Counted from the first letter of the stretch, positions 10,640-20,109 are shown. The stretch: 63,674 nucleotides of DNA from Gemmatimonadota bacterium (GCA_003222035.1 QHUS01000056.1:2578-66251); one strand, 5' to 3'. Made by a program: numbers and translations. Notes: a model not told the origin generated them from the sequence alone.

Positions 10640-10667
10640 AACATATGGGTCGACGGAGGGAAGTCAA
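10640..10667 (-). promoter_or_regulatory. Predicted sigma-70-type promoter for pilB operon
   Basis: Reading the minus strand, TTGACT (10667-10662) is separated by 16 nt from TATGTT (10645-10640). Transcription would begin near 10633, inside the annotated first codons of pilB, implying a leaderless message or a downstream TTG start. Identified by consensus only. Confidence 0.4.
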
Positions 10668-10687
10668 CCCCGGAAGGGTGGTGCAAG

Positions 10688-11086
10688 TCATTGCACTACC
10701 CCCGAAAACAAGACGTAGGGGCGGAGCGCTTCGACCAGTTTCGGTCCAACGCCGGGCACGCTGTCGAATCGCGCAAGCCCGCCGAACAGACCGTGTTGCT
10801 CGCGCCAGGCGACGATCCGGTGCGCGAACGCCGGACCGATCCGCGGGAGCCGCGTGATCTCCGTCACGTCGGCCCGATCGAGGTCGACGCGCTCGCCGGG
10901 CAGCAGCGGACGCGCCAGCCGCGCGGCGGTACGGGCCGCGTCACGCAAACCACCCGCGGGCGGTGTGTCCGCCGACACCAGGTGCACGTCGCCGGGCGCG
11001 ACGGCCGTCGGTGCGAGCGCGAACCGCACACCGGCGCCGGCGAGGGCGAGGATCGCGAGCAGCAGAGCCGCACGGCGGTCGTCCAT
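10688..11086 (-). CDS. ComEA-like helix-hairpin-helix DNA-binding protein
   Basis: A 132-residue protein with a short cytoplasmic start, one hydrophobic anchor (ALLLAILALAGAGVRFAL) and a C-terminal pair of helix-hairpin-helix elements (ITRLPRIGPAFAHRIVAWR and FDSVPGVGPKLVEAL). ComEA proteins bind incoming DNA in the periplasm during natural transformation, often with type IV pili. Its position directly upstream of pilB on the same strand fits that role. Start ATG 11086 precedes the anchor. Confidence 0.8.
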   Translation of the reverse strand: MDDRRAALLLAILALAGAGVRFALAPTAVAPGDVHLVSADTPPAGGLRDAARTAARLARPLLPGERVDLDRADVTEITRLPRIGPAFAHRIVAWREQHGLFGGLARFDSVPGVGPKLVEALRPYVLFSGVVQ

Positions 11087-11255
11087 GGCGCGCCGACGGT
11101 AGCACATCACCCCGCGATCCGACGGATCCGAATTCCGCGGGCAGGACCCGAAAACTGCTTGGTGAGTGGTGCGTGGTTGACTCCGTAGCCGGGGCACGCA
11201 CTTCGCGGCGTGATCGACACCGTCGCAAACCACACACCACGCACCACGCAGTCGC

Positions 11256-12164
11256 CTACCGCACCAACGCCACCGCCACATCACCGACCACTTGGAGCGA
11301 CGCGGCACTCACCTTGTCTATCGTGTCTTCCGTCGTGTGCCAGTACGGATAGTCGAAGTCCACCACGTCGATCGCGTGGATGCCGACCTTCTGCAGCGCG
11401 ACATGGTCGTCGATGAGCGTGTGCTTCACCCCGGGGATGAATACGCGGCTGTACCCGAGATCGGCTGCGGCGCGCCACACGCGATCCACGACCTCCGGAG
11501 CGAACTGCTGCGAGCTGCCTTCGTAATAGAACTGCTGGTCCTTGTCCGCGACCATGTCGAACAGCACTGCGAACAGCGGCTGGTACCCGGGAGGTTGGTG
11601 GGCCGTGAAGTAGCGGGTGCCGATGAGCACGTCGTTCGAGTCCTTGGCAAAATCGCCGTAGTCTTCCCCATCCACGAACAGCAGATCGACGCCCAACGCC
11701 GGCGGCCTGGCTTTGAGCGCGTCGGCCACGCCCAGCAGCAACGCCACGCCGGACGCGCCGTCGTTGGCGCCCGGTACCGGGAGCTCCTGCTGGCCCAGAT
11801 TGGCGCTCTGGTCGGCGTGCGGGCGCGTATCCCAGTGCGCGAGGAACAAGACGCGCTCCGTGGCGGCGGGCCGGAATCGCGCGAAGAAGTTGCGCAGGTG
11901 GAGCGATGAATGCTGCCGCGTCACGTGATCGAAGGCCTGCACCTGCACCGTGTCGGCCGTGGCACGGAGGCGCTCGAGGATCCAGTCGCCCGTGCGCTCG
12001 TGACCGGGGGAACCGGGTATGCGCGGCCCGAGCTGCATCTGGTGCTGGAGGTACTCGAAGGCGCGCGTGCCCACGAATTCGCGCGGGCGGCTGGCGCCGC
12101 CGCGGGAGCAGGCGAGTGCGAGCGCGAGGCTCGTCGCCGCGCGCGCCAGGGGGCTCTTTCGCAT
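11256..12164 (-). CDS. M28 family zinc peptidase, glutaminyl-cyclase-like, exported
   Basis: A 302-residue exported hydrolase. After a Lys/Arg n-region and hydrophobic stretch ending in a Cys (LALALACSRGG, possible lipobox), the M28 core shows AHWDTRPHAD, GANDGASGVALLL, DGEDYGDF and YPYWHTTEDT, which supply the zinc-binding His, Asp, Glu and His. The sequence style is that of the M28 branch containing glutaminyl-peptide cyclotransferases, so it may be an aminopeptidase or a cyclase. It diverges from lptF. Confidence 0.82.
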   Translation of the reverse strand: MRKSPLARAATSLALALACSRGGASRPREFVGTRAFEYLQHQMQLGPRIPGSPGHERTGDWILERLRATADTVQVQAFDHVTRQHSSLHLRNFFARFRPAATERVLFLAHWDTRPHADQSANLGQQELPVPGANDGASGVALLLGVADALKARPPALGVDLLFVDGEDYGDFAKDSNDVLIGTRYFTAHQPPGYQPLFAVLFDMVADKDQQFYYEGSSQQFAPEVVDRVWRAAADLGYSRVFIPGVKHTLIDDHVALQKVGIHAIDVVDFDYPYWHTTEDTIDKVSAASLQVVGDVAVALVR

Positions 12165-12221
12165 GGTCACCGGGGTAAGCGGAGTGGTGATGTCTTGTAG
12201 GGACTTGGGCTTCCGAATATA

Positions 12222-13733
12222 ATGGCGCCACCGATCGTGCGCACCGTCAGTCGTTACCTCCTGCGTCAGCACATTGCCCCGCTCGGCTTCGCCCTGGCGG
12301 CCCTCACGTCTCTGATGCTCATCCAGCAGGTCGCGAAGCAGCTTTCCGGCCTGCTCGGCAAGGGCCTCCCGACGGGCGTGATCGTCGAAGTGTTCGTGCT
12401 GTCTCTGCCGTTCATCGTCGCGGTCACGCTCCCGATGGCGGTCCTGGTCGCCGTGTTGCACGTGTTCACGCGGCTCGCGGCCGACAATGAGATCACCGCA
12501 CTGCAGGCCGGGGGCGTGAGCCTCACGCGGCTGATCGCGCCGGTGCTCGGTGGCGCGACTGCTGTCGCGTTGCTGTCGTTCCTGTGGAACGACCAGCTCC
12601 TGCCCCGCACCAACCACGAGCTGCGCACGCTGCAGGTGGACATCGCGCGCAAGAAGCCGTCGCTGACGCTCAAGGAGCAGGTGATCAATGAAATCGTGCC
12701 CGGCCAAACCTTCCTGCGCGCGGCGCGGATCGACGGCAGCACCAACAAGCTCAAGGACGTCACGATCTACGATCTCAGCGACGCCGAGCGGCGCCGCATC
12801 ATCACCGCGGACAGCGGTCGCATGGCCTATGCCGCCGGGGGGCGCGACCTGTTCCTGACCCTCCTGGACGGCGACATCAACGAGGTAAGCCGGACCGACC
12901 CCGCACAATTCAACCGCACGTTCTATCGGACCAACCGGATGCGGGTCTCGGGGGTCGGGAACATCTTCGTGGCGACCGAGCACGACACGTACAAGAGCGA
13001 CCGCGAGATGTCCACGTGCGAGATGCGCCGGGCGGCGGCCGACGCGCGGCGCGACGCCCGGCGCGCGGCCGAGGACGCGCAGTTCGTGATCGAGAACGAC
13101 CTGCGTCGCCTCTCGGGACTCGCGCCAGTGCAGCCGGTCTCCACGCCTGCCGTATCCGCACGCACGCCGATCGGTCTCTACTGCCGCGCGATCGAGCGGC
13201 TGGGTGCATGGCTGCTCCCGCGCGAAGCCGACGCCCAGACACCGGGCGCCCTCCCGTCGCAACGCCCCGCCCCGCCACCGGTGTTCATCACCCCGGGGGC
13301 CGGGATCACCGAAGACCAGCGCGAGCGCGGCGCTCGGACGCGCGAGGCATCGTACGAGGTCGAGATCCAGAAGAAGTATGCGATCGCGGCCGCGTGCCTG
13401 GTGTTCGCGCTGCTGGGCGCGCCCGTGGCGCTGCGGTTTCAGCGCGGCGGCGTGGGGCTCGTGATCGGCATGAGCGTCGTGGTGTTCACCGTGTATTACA
13501 TCGGGCTGATCGCCGGCGAGGAACTTGGCGATCGCCTGGTGCTGACGCCGTTCGTCGCGATGTGGACGCCCAATTTGCTGTTCGCCGCCGTCGGCCTGGT
13601 CGGCCTGTGGCGCATCCGCCGGCCGGGCAACTCGCCCCACGGCGGCGACTGGAGCGACGTCCTCGAGCCCATCCGGCGCGTGATCGGCGGGTCCCGGTCC
13701 GCGCTCGCGCCCCTGTGGCGCACGGTCCGGTGA
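12222..13733 (+). CDS. lptF: LPS export permease LptF (YjgP/YjgQ family)
   Basis: A 503-residue inner-membrane subunit of the LptB2FG transporter that extracts lipopolysaccharide. It has three N-terminal membrane segments, a periplasmic jellyroll domain in the middle, and three C-terminal segments (IAAACLVFALLGAPVALRF). The family motif YLLRQHIAPLGFALAAL follows the start. It is longer than the usual ~370 residues: a Lys/Arg/Ala-rich coiled stretch and a Pro-rich linker (about residues 265-365) are inserted before the C-terminal spans. The end shares GTGA with lptG. The pair implies a lipopolysaccharide outer membrane. Confidence 0.92.
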   Translation: MAPPIVRTVSRYLLRQHIAPLGFALAALTSLMLIQQVAKQLSGLLGKGLPTGVIVEVFVLSLPFIVAVTLPMAVLVAVLHVFTRLAADNEITALQAGGVSLTRLIAPVLGGATAVALLSFLWNDQLLPRTNHELRTLQVDIARKKPSLTLKEQVINEIVPGQTFLRAARIDGSTNKLKDVTIYDLSDAERRRIITADSGRMAYAAGGRDLFLTLLDGDINEVSRTDPAQFNRTFYRTNRMRVSGVGNIFVATEHDTYKSDREMSTCEMRRAAADARRDARRAAEDAQFVIENDLRRLSGLAPVQPVSTPAVSARTPIGLYCRAIERLGAWLLPREADAQTPGALPSQRPAPPPVFITPGAGITEDQRERGARTREASYEVEIQKKYAIAAACLVFALLGAPVALRFQRGGVGLVIGMSVVVFTVYYIGLIAGEELGDRLVLTPFVAMWTPNLLFAAVGLVGLWRIRRPGNSPHGGDWSDVLEPIRRVIGGSRSALAPLWRTVR

Positions 13734-14815
13734 GCACGCTCGACCGCTACGTGCTGCGCGAGTGGACCCGGGTGTTCCTGCTCGCCGCGCTGGGGTTCCC
13801 GTTTCTCGTCATGGTCATCGATCTGACCGACAAGCTCGATACCTACATGGGTCGCGGGATCTCGAAGGCGCAGGTCGCGTATTCGTACATTTTCTTCCTG
13901 CCCGAGACGATTTCGTTGGTGCTCCCGGTCGCGGTGCTCTTCGCCGTCGTGTTCACGGTGGGGACGCTGGGCCGGCACTCGGAGCTCGTGGCGGCGAAGG
14001 CATCGGGGATCTCGTTCCACCGCGTGGTGCGGCCGCTGCTCCTGGCGTCGTTCGCGGCGGTGGTCCTCGACCTGGGGCTCACGGAGCTGGCGCCGGGGGC
14101 GTCCGCCCGGCGCGCCGAGCTGCTGGGCGACAAGGCAGCCCGTCCGACGGGCTCGCGGTTCACCCCCTTCGTTTATCGCGCGGACAGCGGCTGGGTGTAC
14201 TCGATCCGCTCGCTCGAGCTGCGCGCGAGCGGCGCCGAGATGCGGGACCCGATCATGGAGCGCGAGGGGACGGGCGAGGAGTACCCGACCATCGTCGTAG
14301 CCGCGCAGCGTGGGGTGTACGAGGCGCCGGCGCGCAAGTGGAACCTCACCAAAGGCGCGGTTCGCTACCTGCTTGGTCCCGACCGCGAGACCACCTTCAA
14401 GTTCGAGGGGCTGAGGATCGCGATGTTGCGCGAGACGCCGACCGCGCTGCTCGCCGAACCCAAGGCGCCGGACGAGATGCGCTACGCCGAGTTGGGACGC
14501 TACGTGGACGCGCTGTCCCGCTCGGGCTCCGACACGAAGAAGCTGCGGGTCGAGCAGGCGCTCAAGCTGGCGGTCCCGTTCGCGTGCATCATCATCGCGC
14601 TGTTCGGCGCGCCGCTCGCGGTCTCCACGCCGCGCAGCGGCATGGCGTGGGGCGTGGCCGTTTGCCTCGCGACGACGTTCGTGGATCTCCTCATGTTCCA
14701 GCTCTCGAAGGCCGTGGGTTCGGGTGGAGCGCTGCCGCCGGCGTTTGCGGCCTGGGTGCCGAATCTGGTGTTCGGCGCGGGGGGCGTGTGGCTGTGGCGG
14801 AAAGCCAGGACGTAG
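13730..14815 (+). CDS. lptG: LPS export permease LptG (YjgP/YjgQ family)
   Basis: The 361-residue partner of LptF. The start is GTG 13730, overlapping the lptF stop as GTGA. The opening (LDRYVLREWTRVFLLAALG), the middle periplasmic jellyroll region and the C-terminal triplet of membrane segments (FACIIIALFGAPLAVSTP) match the family at its usual length. LptF and LptG form the transmembrane gate, while the ATPase LptB and the periplasmic LptA/C are not in the window. Confidence 0.92.
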   Translation: MSTLDRYVLREWTRVFLLAALGFPFLVMVIDLTDKLDTYMGRGISKAQVAYSYIFFLPETISLVLPVAVLFAVVFTVGTLGRHSELVAAKASGISFHRVVRPLLLASFAAVVLDLGLTELAPGASARRAELLGDKAARPTGSRFTPFVYRADSGWVYSIRSLELRASGAEMRDPIMEREGTGEEYPTIVVAAQRGVYEAPARKWNLTKGAVRYLLGPDRETTFKFEGLRIAMLRETPTALLAEPKAPDEMRYAELGRYVDALSRSGSDTKKLRVEQALKLAVPFACIIIALFGAPLAVSTPRSGMAWGVAVCLATTFVDLLMFQLSKAVGSGGALPPAFAAWVPNLVFGAGGVWLWRKART

Positions 14816-14839
14816 AGGAGGGTAGCAGACGGTCCTCTA
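14813..14839. terminator. Weak hairpin between convergent lptG and TonB receptor genes
   Basis: TAGAGGA (14813-14819) and TCCTCTA (14833-14839) form a 7-bp stem around a 13-nt loop. The arms contain the stop codons of both convergent genes. There is no T tract, so a terminator function is only possible. Confidence 0.3.
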
Positions 14840-17800
14840 GAACGTGTATCTCGTCCCCAGCTGGAACACCCACCGCGACCCGATCGAGTTGATCGACACG
14901 GCGTTCTTCACCGGAAGCGCGAGGGCGTAAATGCCGCGCCCGTTCGCGGCGTCGTAGCCGGTCTGCTGAATCAGGTTCTGCTCCTCGAAACCCGTGCCCG
15001 TCACGCGAATCAGGCCCCATCCCGAGTTCAGGAAGTTCAGCACGTTGAGCATGTCGGCCGTGATTTCCAGGACGTGCCCCGCCCGGGTGGGGATCGCCCA
15101 GCTCAGCCGGGCGTTGAGGATGTTCTGCCAGGCGTTCCGGCAGGTATTGCGAGGCTGCAGGTGCCCGCGGTTGCTGCTCAGGCAGGACTCGTTGTCGATG
15201 TAGGAGTTGAGAATGCCATACACCGAATCCTGCTGCGCGGGGGTGCCGAATCCCGCGGCAGCCGCGCCGTTCCCATCCATCGAGATGTCGGCTCGGTTTC
15301 GCGGCACGTACGCGAGGTCGTTGCCGCTCACGCCGTCGGCGTTCGCGTCACCGCTCACGACGTACGTGAAGGGCGTCCCCGACAAGCCGTTGTAGATGAG
15401 CGAGAAGCGCGTACCGAAGGGGGCATTCACCGTACCGCTGATCGATACCTTGTTGGGCCGGTCGAAGGCCGAGGTGCGCAAGTTCCGGTTCGCGATCGTC
15501 CCGTCGAGCGCGGCGAACTGGTAGTTGGAGCTCGTGATGTCGGACGTCATCGAAATCACGTCCAGCGAATGCGAGTACGTATACGCCGCGAGAAACTCGA
15601 GCCCGTCGCTGAACCGCTTCTGCAGCTGCAGGGCGAGCGACGTCGCCTGATCCTTGCTGACGTTCCGGTTCAGGACGATATCGTTCGCCTGATTCGTCCG
15701 GCGGGCAACAGTACTCCGGCCGGTGACGGCGTTGATGGTGCCGTACAGCGGACGCCCCGCCTCACCCGGCGACGCGCCCTGGATCCCCAGAACGTTGATG
15801 TCTTCGAGGTAATACTGGTTGATCGCCTTGGTGTAGACGAAGTCCACGGTCCCGAACAGATTCCACGGCAGCGAGCGATCCACGCCGAGGGCGACTTTCA
15901 GCGCTTGCGGGAACTTGAAGTTGTCGTCGTAGAAGACGATCGAGCTCGCCGCGGCAGTTGGGCCGAACTGGTTCGTTCCCCCGCACGTCGTCGGCTGATT
16001 GTTCGGGTCCACCGTAAACGTGGGGACCGTGTCAGACGCCGTAAAGTTATTCGACAGCGATGCCGCTCCGTCACAGAACACGGTCTGCTGTTCGAGCCCC
16101 GTATTTCCGAACGCATTCGACACCCACACGTAGGGCGGCCGGCCGCTGAAGACCCCGACGCCGCCCCGCACGATCGTTTCCTGCCGGCCATTGACGTCGT
16201 AGTTGAACCCCAGCCGTGGCGACCACAGGATGTTGCCGCTCGGGGTCGAGCTGGTGTGGACGGTGCCTCCCCCCAGCGAGGGGAACGCGATGGTGTCGAG
16301 CGCTGGATTCTCGGCCGGCGCCGGGAGCGAGGGCACGTCCATCCGTAGGCCCGCATTCACGGTCAGGTTCGGGAGGGGAGAGAAGCGATCTTCGCCGTAG
16401 AACCCGACCTGGGTCACGTTGAAGTCCGCCACCGGACCGTCCGGGCGCAGCGCCCCGGGAAGGGCGCGGGCGTACAGATTCGGCGTCCCAGCCGCGAGGG
16501 CAGCCGGCGTCGCGAAGTTCCAGACGCCCATCGACAGGGGAAAGAACACGTTCCGAAAGTGGATGAACTCGTTGTGCGTTCCCAGCGTGAAGAGATGCTT
16601 GCCTGACGGGAACGTCACGTTGTCGGTCAGATCCACCACCCGCTGGTCGAGCGAGTTTGCGTGCGAAAACCGCTCGGCGCCCGCGGCCACGTACGTCCCC
16701 GGAGAGTTGCCCCCGACCAGGATCAGCGGGCGGTCGGTCACCGGCGGCCGATTATCAGAGATCGTCGTACGCCCGACGATCAGCTCGTTGGCGATGCTGC
16801 TCCCGAACGTCGCGGTCCACTTGCCGCGCAACGTTCCCGTCTCGTCCTTCATGTAGTATCCGCTCGACGACAGCTCGTAGCCGTCGCGGGCGTTGGACAA
16901 CGACGGGGGCTGCGTGAACCCCACCCGGTAGGTGTGAATCATCTTGTCCTGATTCACGTTCACGAGCGTGCCGGAAACCTCCAGATGGCTGTTGGTGCCG
17001 AGCTCGAGATCGAGCTTCCCGAACAGATTGGTCTCTGGATTGTTGATCTGCGGGGCGGCGAATGAGCCCGGATCGAACCCGTACTGGGTGGTGAGGATAT
17101 GCTGCACCGAGTCGAACCGCTGCGGCGTGATCCCGACCCCCGTCGTGTCACCGTTGGGGCCGAGCTGGATGGTCGACGCGAACGGGCGGTTGTCGTGGCG
17201 GAAGTCGCCGGCGAAGAAGAAATGCAGCTTGTCGCGGATGATTGGCCCGCCGAGCGAGACGCCGTACTGTTGCTGCTGGTAATCGCTCACCGGGACCGAA
17301 ACGCCGTTCGTGTCCGAGCCGACGAAGTTCTCATTCTGCATGTAGCCGAACAGCGATCCGTGAAACTGGTTCGTACCGGACTTGGTGACGGCGTTGATCA
17401 GGCCGCCCACGAAGCCGCCCTGCCGCACGTCGAAGGGCGCGGTGAGGACCTGATACTCCTTCACCGCCTCGATCGAGAGCGGGCGCGCGTTGACGCCGCC
17501 GCCCGGGACCTGATTGCTGGCGCCGAGCGCGAAGAGGTCGTTATTGACGGTGCCGTCGATCTGAATGTTGTTGAACCGGTCGTTCTGCCCGGTGAACGAC
17601 GTGCCGCCGCCCGGGGTCTTCACGATCTGCGGCGCGGTGTTGACGAAATCGTTGAACGCGCGGTTCAAGGTCGGGAGCCGGCGCAACGCCGAATCCGAGA
17701 TGAGGGTCTGCGCGCCGGTACGGGCGGTCGAGAGCAGTGGATTCGAGGACGTTACGGTGATTGCCGCCAGCTCGACGGCGGCGCGCTTGAGGCTCAGGCC

Positions 17801-18127
17801 GAGCTCGAAGCGCTGTCCCAGCTGGAGATTGAACGGCGTGGAGGTCTTGGGCTCGAATCCCAGCGCGCGCGCCGCCAGCGTGTAGGGGCCGCCGACGCTC
17901 ACGTTCTCGAACGAGTAGCCCCCATCGGCGCGCGCGCGGGCGGAGTAGCTCTGTCCGGTGGATCCGTTGGTCAGGCTGAGCGTCGCGTCCGGAACCGGCC
18001 CGCCCGACTCGTCGGTGATATGACCGGCGACCGCGGCTGAGGAGACGCCCTGCGCCGCCACGGCGCGTGCCGGCGTGAGGAGCGCGACCGTAACGAGCAG
18101 GCCACAAAACCACACGAGGTGTTTCAT
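14837..18127 (-). CDS. Oar-like TonB-dependent receptor with carboxypeptidase-regulatory domain
   Basis: A 1096-residue outer-membrane protein. After a signal peptide (LLVTVALLTPARAVAAQG) comes a carboxypeptidase-regulatory-like beta-sandwich (about residues 30-110), a plug domain (RRLPTLNRAFNDFVNTAPQ, FNNIQIDG) and a long 22-strand-type barrel ending in aromatic RYTF. This architecture is that of Oar/OmpA-like receptors in Myxococcota, Bacteroidota and Gemmatimonadota. ATG 18127 was chosen because GGAG lies about 10 nt upstream and the signal peptide follows. The ligand is unknown. Confidence 0.88.
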   Translation of the reverse strand: MKHLVWFCGLLVTVALLTPARAVAAQGVSSAAVAGHITDESGGPVPDATLSLTNGSTGQSYSARARADGGYSFENVSVGGPYTLAARALGFEPKTSTPFNLQLGQRFELGLSLKRAAVELAAITVTSSNPLLSTARTGAQTLISDSALRRLPTLNRAFNDFVNTAPQIVKTPGGGTSFTGQNDRFNNIQIDGTVNNDLFALGASNQVPGGGVNARPLSIEAVKEYQVLTAPFDVRQGGFVGGLINAVTKSGTNQFHGSLFGYMQNENFVGSDTNGVSVPVSDYQQQQYGVSLGGPIIRDKLHFFFAGDFRHDNRPFASTIQLGPNGDTTGVGITPQRFDSVQHILTTQYGFDPGSFAAPQINNPETNLFGKLDLELGTNSHLEVSGTLVNVNQDKMIHTYRVGFTQPPSLSNARDGYELSSSGYYMKDETGTLRGKWTATFGSSIANELIVGRTTISDNRPPVTDRPLILVGGNSPGTYVAAGAERFSHANSLDQRVVDLTDNVTFPSGKHLFTLGTHNEFIHFRNVFFPLSMGVWNFATPAALAAGTPNLYARALPGALRPDGPVADFNVTQVGFYGEDRFSPLPNLTVNAGLRMDVPSLPAPAENPALDTIAFPSLGGGTVHTSSTPSGNILWSPRLGFNYDVNGRQETIVRGGVGVFSGRPPYVWVSNAFGNTGLEQQTVFCDGAASLSNNFTASDTVPTFTVDPNNQPTTCGGTNQFGPTAAASSIVFYDDNFKFPQALKVALGVDRSLPWNLFGTVDFVYTKAINQYYLEDINVLGIQGASPGEAGRPLYGTINAVTGRSTVARRTNQANDIVLNRNVSKDQATSLALQLQKRFSDGLEFLAAYTYSHSLDVISMTSDITSSNYQFAALDGTIANRNLRTSAFDRPNKVSISGTVNAPFGTRFSLIYNGLSGTPFTYVVSGDANADGVSGNDLAYVPRNRADISMDGNGAAAAGFGTPAQQDSVYGILNSYIDNESCLSSNRGHLQPRNTCRNAWQNILNARLSWAIPTRAGHVLEITADMLNVLNFLNSGWGLIRVTGTGFEEQNLIQQTGYDAANGRGIYALALPVKNAVSINSIGSRWVFQLGTRYTF

Positions 18128-18215
18128 CAGGTGGCTCTCCGGGCTTCCAGGGGGGATGTGATTAGGGCGCGTCAAACATGGCCCGCGTCGGAGAGGCCGT
18201 CAATCCGCGCGACCG

Positions 18216-19601
18216 TCACATTCGCGTCACGTGGACGGCGCGACGGCGCGTCCACCACGAGTAGACCGGCACACCGAGCAGGATCACGAGAAACGCGAAC
18301 CCGGTCTCACGCGGGTGCGACCAGAGCGCATTGCCGAGGATGATGAAGCTCGCGAGCACGAACAACAGCGGCACCACGGGATAGCCGAGCACGCGGACGG
18401 GGCGCGGCAGATCGGGTCGCCGACGTCGCAGCACGAATACCGCGGCTGCCGCGAGGGCGTAAAACGGGAAGATCGCGACGACGAACTGGTCGGCGAGCTG
18501 CTCGAACGTGCGGATCAACACGAACCCGACGCCGAGGCACGCCGTCAGCACGATCGCCGCGGACGGCGTGTGGTAGCGCGGATGGACCTTTGCGATAGTC
18601 TTGAAGAACAGCCCGTCGTCGGCCATCGCGAAGAAGATCCGGGGGGCCGTGAGGATCGATCCGACGAGCGTCGAGAACGTCGCGAGCATCACGACGACGG
18701 ACACCGCGCCGATGCCGATCCGGCCGAGCACCACTTGAGCCGCGTCGGCCGCGACGAGCGGCGACCGCGCCATCTGGTCGATCGGCAGGAGGTAGAGGTA
18801 GGCCGCGTTGACGAGCAAGTAGATCGCGACGATGCCGATGGTCCCGGCGATCAGCGCCCGCGGCAAGTAGCGCTCCGGGTCGCGCACCTCCCCGCCGACG
18901 AACGAGAGATCGCCCCACCCGTCGTACGCCCACAGGACCGAGACGAGCGCGAGACCGAACAACCCCGGTGTGACAGGCCCTGGGGCCGTGGCGAAATGGG
19001 ACCAGTCGCCCGAGCCGGCGAGAAAGGCGAGGAGCACGAGCAGCAGCAGCGCCCCATACTTGGCGCCCGTCGTGACATTCAGGACGAGCGCGCTCCAGCG
19101 CACCCCGTAGTAGTTCAGCGCCGCGGTGGCCACGATCGCCGCCGCGGCCACGTAGTGTACCAGCCCCGCGTTCCGGGGCAGGGTCGGATCGAGGCCGAGC
19201 GACCGCAACAGGTACTCGGCAAACGGTGTGGCGATCGCGCCCAACGCCGACGCCCGGATGAGGACGAGCTCCGTCCACCCGAACAGGAACGCCGGCAGGC
19301 GGCCGAACCCCTCGCGGATGTACACGAACACGCCGCCGGAGCGGGGGAACAGGGCCGCCAGCTCGGCGTAGGTGAGCGCGCCGCATAGCGCGAGCACACC
19401 CCCCAGTACCCATACGCCGAGCATCGGGCCCGGTGCGGGCACGCGCTCGGCGATGACCGCGGGAGTTCGGAAAATTCCCCCACCGATCGTCGATCCGACC
19501 AGGACGGCCACCGCGCTCCAGAATCCGAGCCGGCGCGGCAGCCGGTCGCCCCAGCGGTCGGCCGCCGGTGCCGGAGCGGGCGGTGAGGGAGACCAGGACA
19601 T
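18216..19601 (-). CDS. APC superfamily amino acid permease
   Basis: A 461-residue secondary transporter with about 12 hydrophobic segments. TM1 carries the unwound helix motif GSTIGGGIFRTPAVI, and the loop VLWAYDGWGDLSFVGGEVRDPER matches TM6 of the LAT/APC group. It probably takes up or exchanges amino acids. A Pro/Ala-rich N-terminal tail of 15 residues precedes TM1. It lies upstream of the Oar-like receptor on the same strand. Confidence 0.88.
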   Translation of the reverse strand: MSWSPSPPAPAPAADRWGDRLPRRLGFWSAVAVLVGSTIGGGIFRTPAVIAERVPAPGPMLGVWVLGGVLALCGALTYAELAALFPRSGGVFVYIREGFGRLPAFLFGWTELVLIRASALGAIATPFAEYLLRSLGLDPTLPRNAGLVHYVAAAAIVATAALNYYGVRWSALVLNVTTGAKYGALLLLVLLAFLAGSGDWSHFATAPGPVTPGLFGLALVSVLWAYDGWGDLSFVGGEVRDPERYLPRALIAGTIGIVAIYLLVNAAYLYLLPIDQMARSPLVAADAAQVVLGRIGIGAVSVVVMLATFSTLVGSILTAPRIFFAMADDGLFFKTIAKVHPRYHTPSAAIVLTACLGVGFVLIRTFEQLADQFVVAIFPFYALAAAAVFVLRRRRPDLPRPVRVLGYPVVPLLFVLASFIILGNALWSHPRETGFAFLVILLGVPVYSWWTRRRAVHVTRM

Positions 19602-19658
19602 GCGCGGCCAGAATATACAACTCGTCCGGCCGCTGGTTGGATTGCCGTCGCCCGCAGA

Positions 19659-19967
19659 CTACGGGGATGCCGTCGGCGGCCTCGGCCGTTGCGGTGGTTG
19701 GCGTCGCCGCTGCGCGATGGACCGGGCGATCTCCGACAACCACGCGAAGGCGCTCCCGGCGCCGGGATTGAACTCCTTCGCCGCGTGCCAGGCGCGCTCG
19801 AGCGCCTCTTCGACTACCTTCTCGGCCGCAGCCGCGTCCACCAGCAAGGCGTACACCTGCGCATACAGCGACAACCGGTGCCGCTCGCACAGCTCTTCGT
19901 GTGCTTCGCGGTCACCGACAGCCATGCGTTCGACGAGTCGCACATCTGCTGCCAGCGGCAGACTCAT
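19659..19967 (-). CDS. Small protein resembling sigma-70 region 2 only
   Basis: A 102-residue protein resembling region 2 of ECF sigma factors: VERMAVGDREAHEELCERH for helix 2.1, then an EKVVEEALERAWHAA segment like the -10/core-binding helices, and FNPGAGSAFAWLSEIARSIAQRRR, close to the ECF phrase preceding region 2.4. No region 4 follows; the protein ends in a Pro/Arg-rich tail. ATG 19967 was chosen because the fold starts there. It could be a decayed sigma factor or a regulator that contacts core polymerase. Recognition is by pattern only. Confidence 0.5.
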   Translation of the reverse strand: MSLPLAADVRLVERMAVGDREAHEELCERHRLSLYAQVYALLVDAAAAEKVVEEALERAWHAAKEFNPGAGSAFAWLSEIARSIAQRRRQPPQRPRPPTASP

Positions 19968-20017
19968 GGTGGGCCTCGGCTTCGGGAAATGAGGTCCCGC
20001 ACGTAGGGCACTGATGC

Positions 20018-20033
20018 GCAGTTTGCGCAGTTT
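20018..20033. repeat. Tandem heptamer GCAGTTT-N2-GCAGTTT, copy 1
   Basis: Two GCAGTTT units 9 bp apart lie between the divergent sigma-like gene and ctaA. The identical 16-mer recurs at 51838-51853. It may be a shared regulator site. Confidence 0.35.
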
Positions 20034-20109
20034 ATGTGTACGCCAACACGGCGACGCCGTCAAGTGACGTAAGACACGCCGCTCCCGGTCGAATACATTT
20101 CTCCACCCC

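Noticed and set aside
12165-13640. An upstream extension of the M28 peptidase frame to 794 codons
   Set aside because: The extension is antisense to lptF and lacks domain features. The signal sequence at 12164 gives a natural start.
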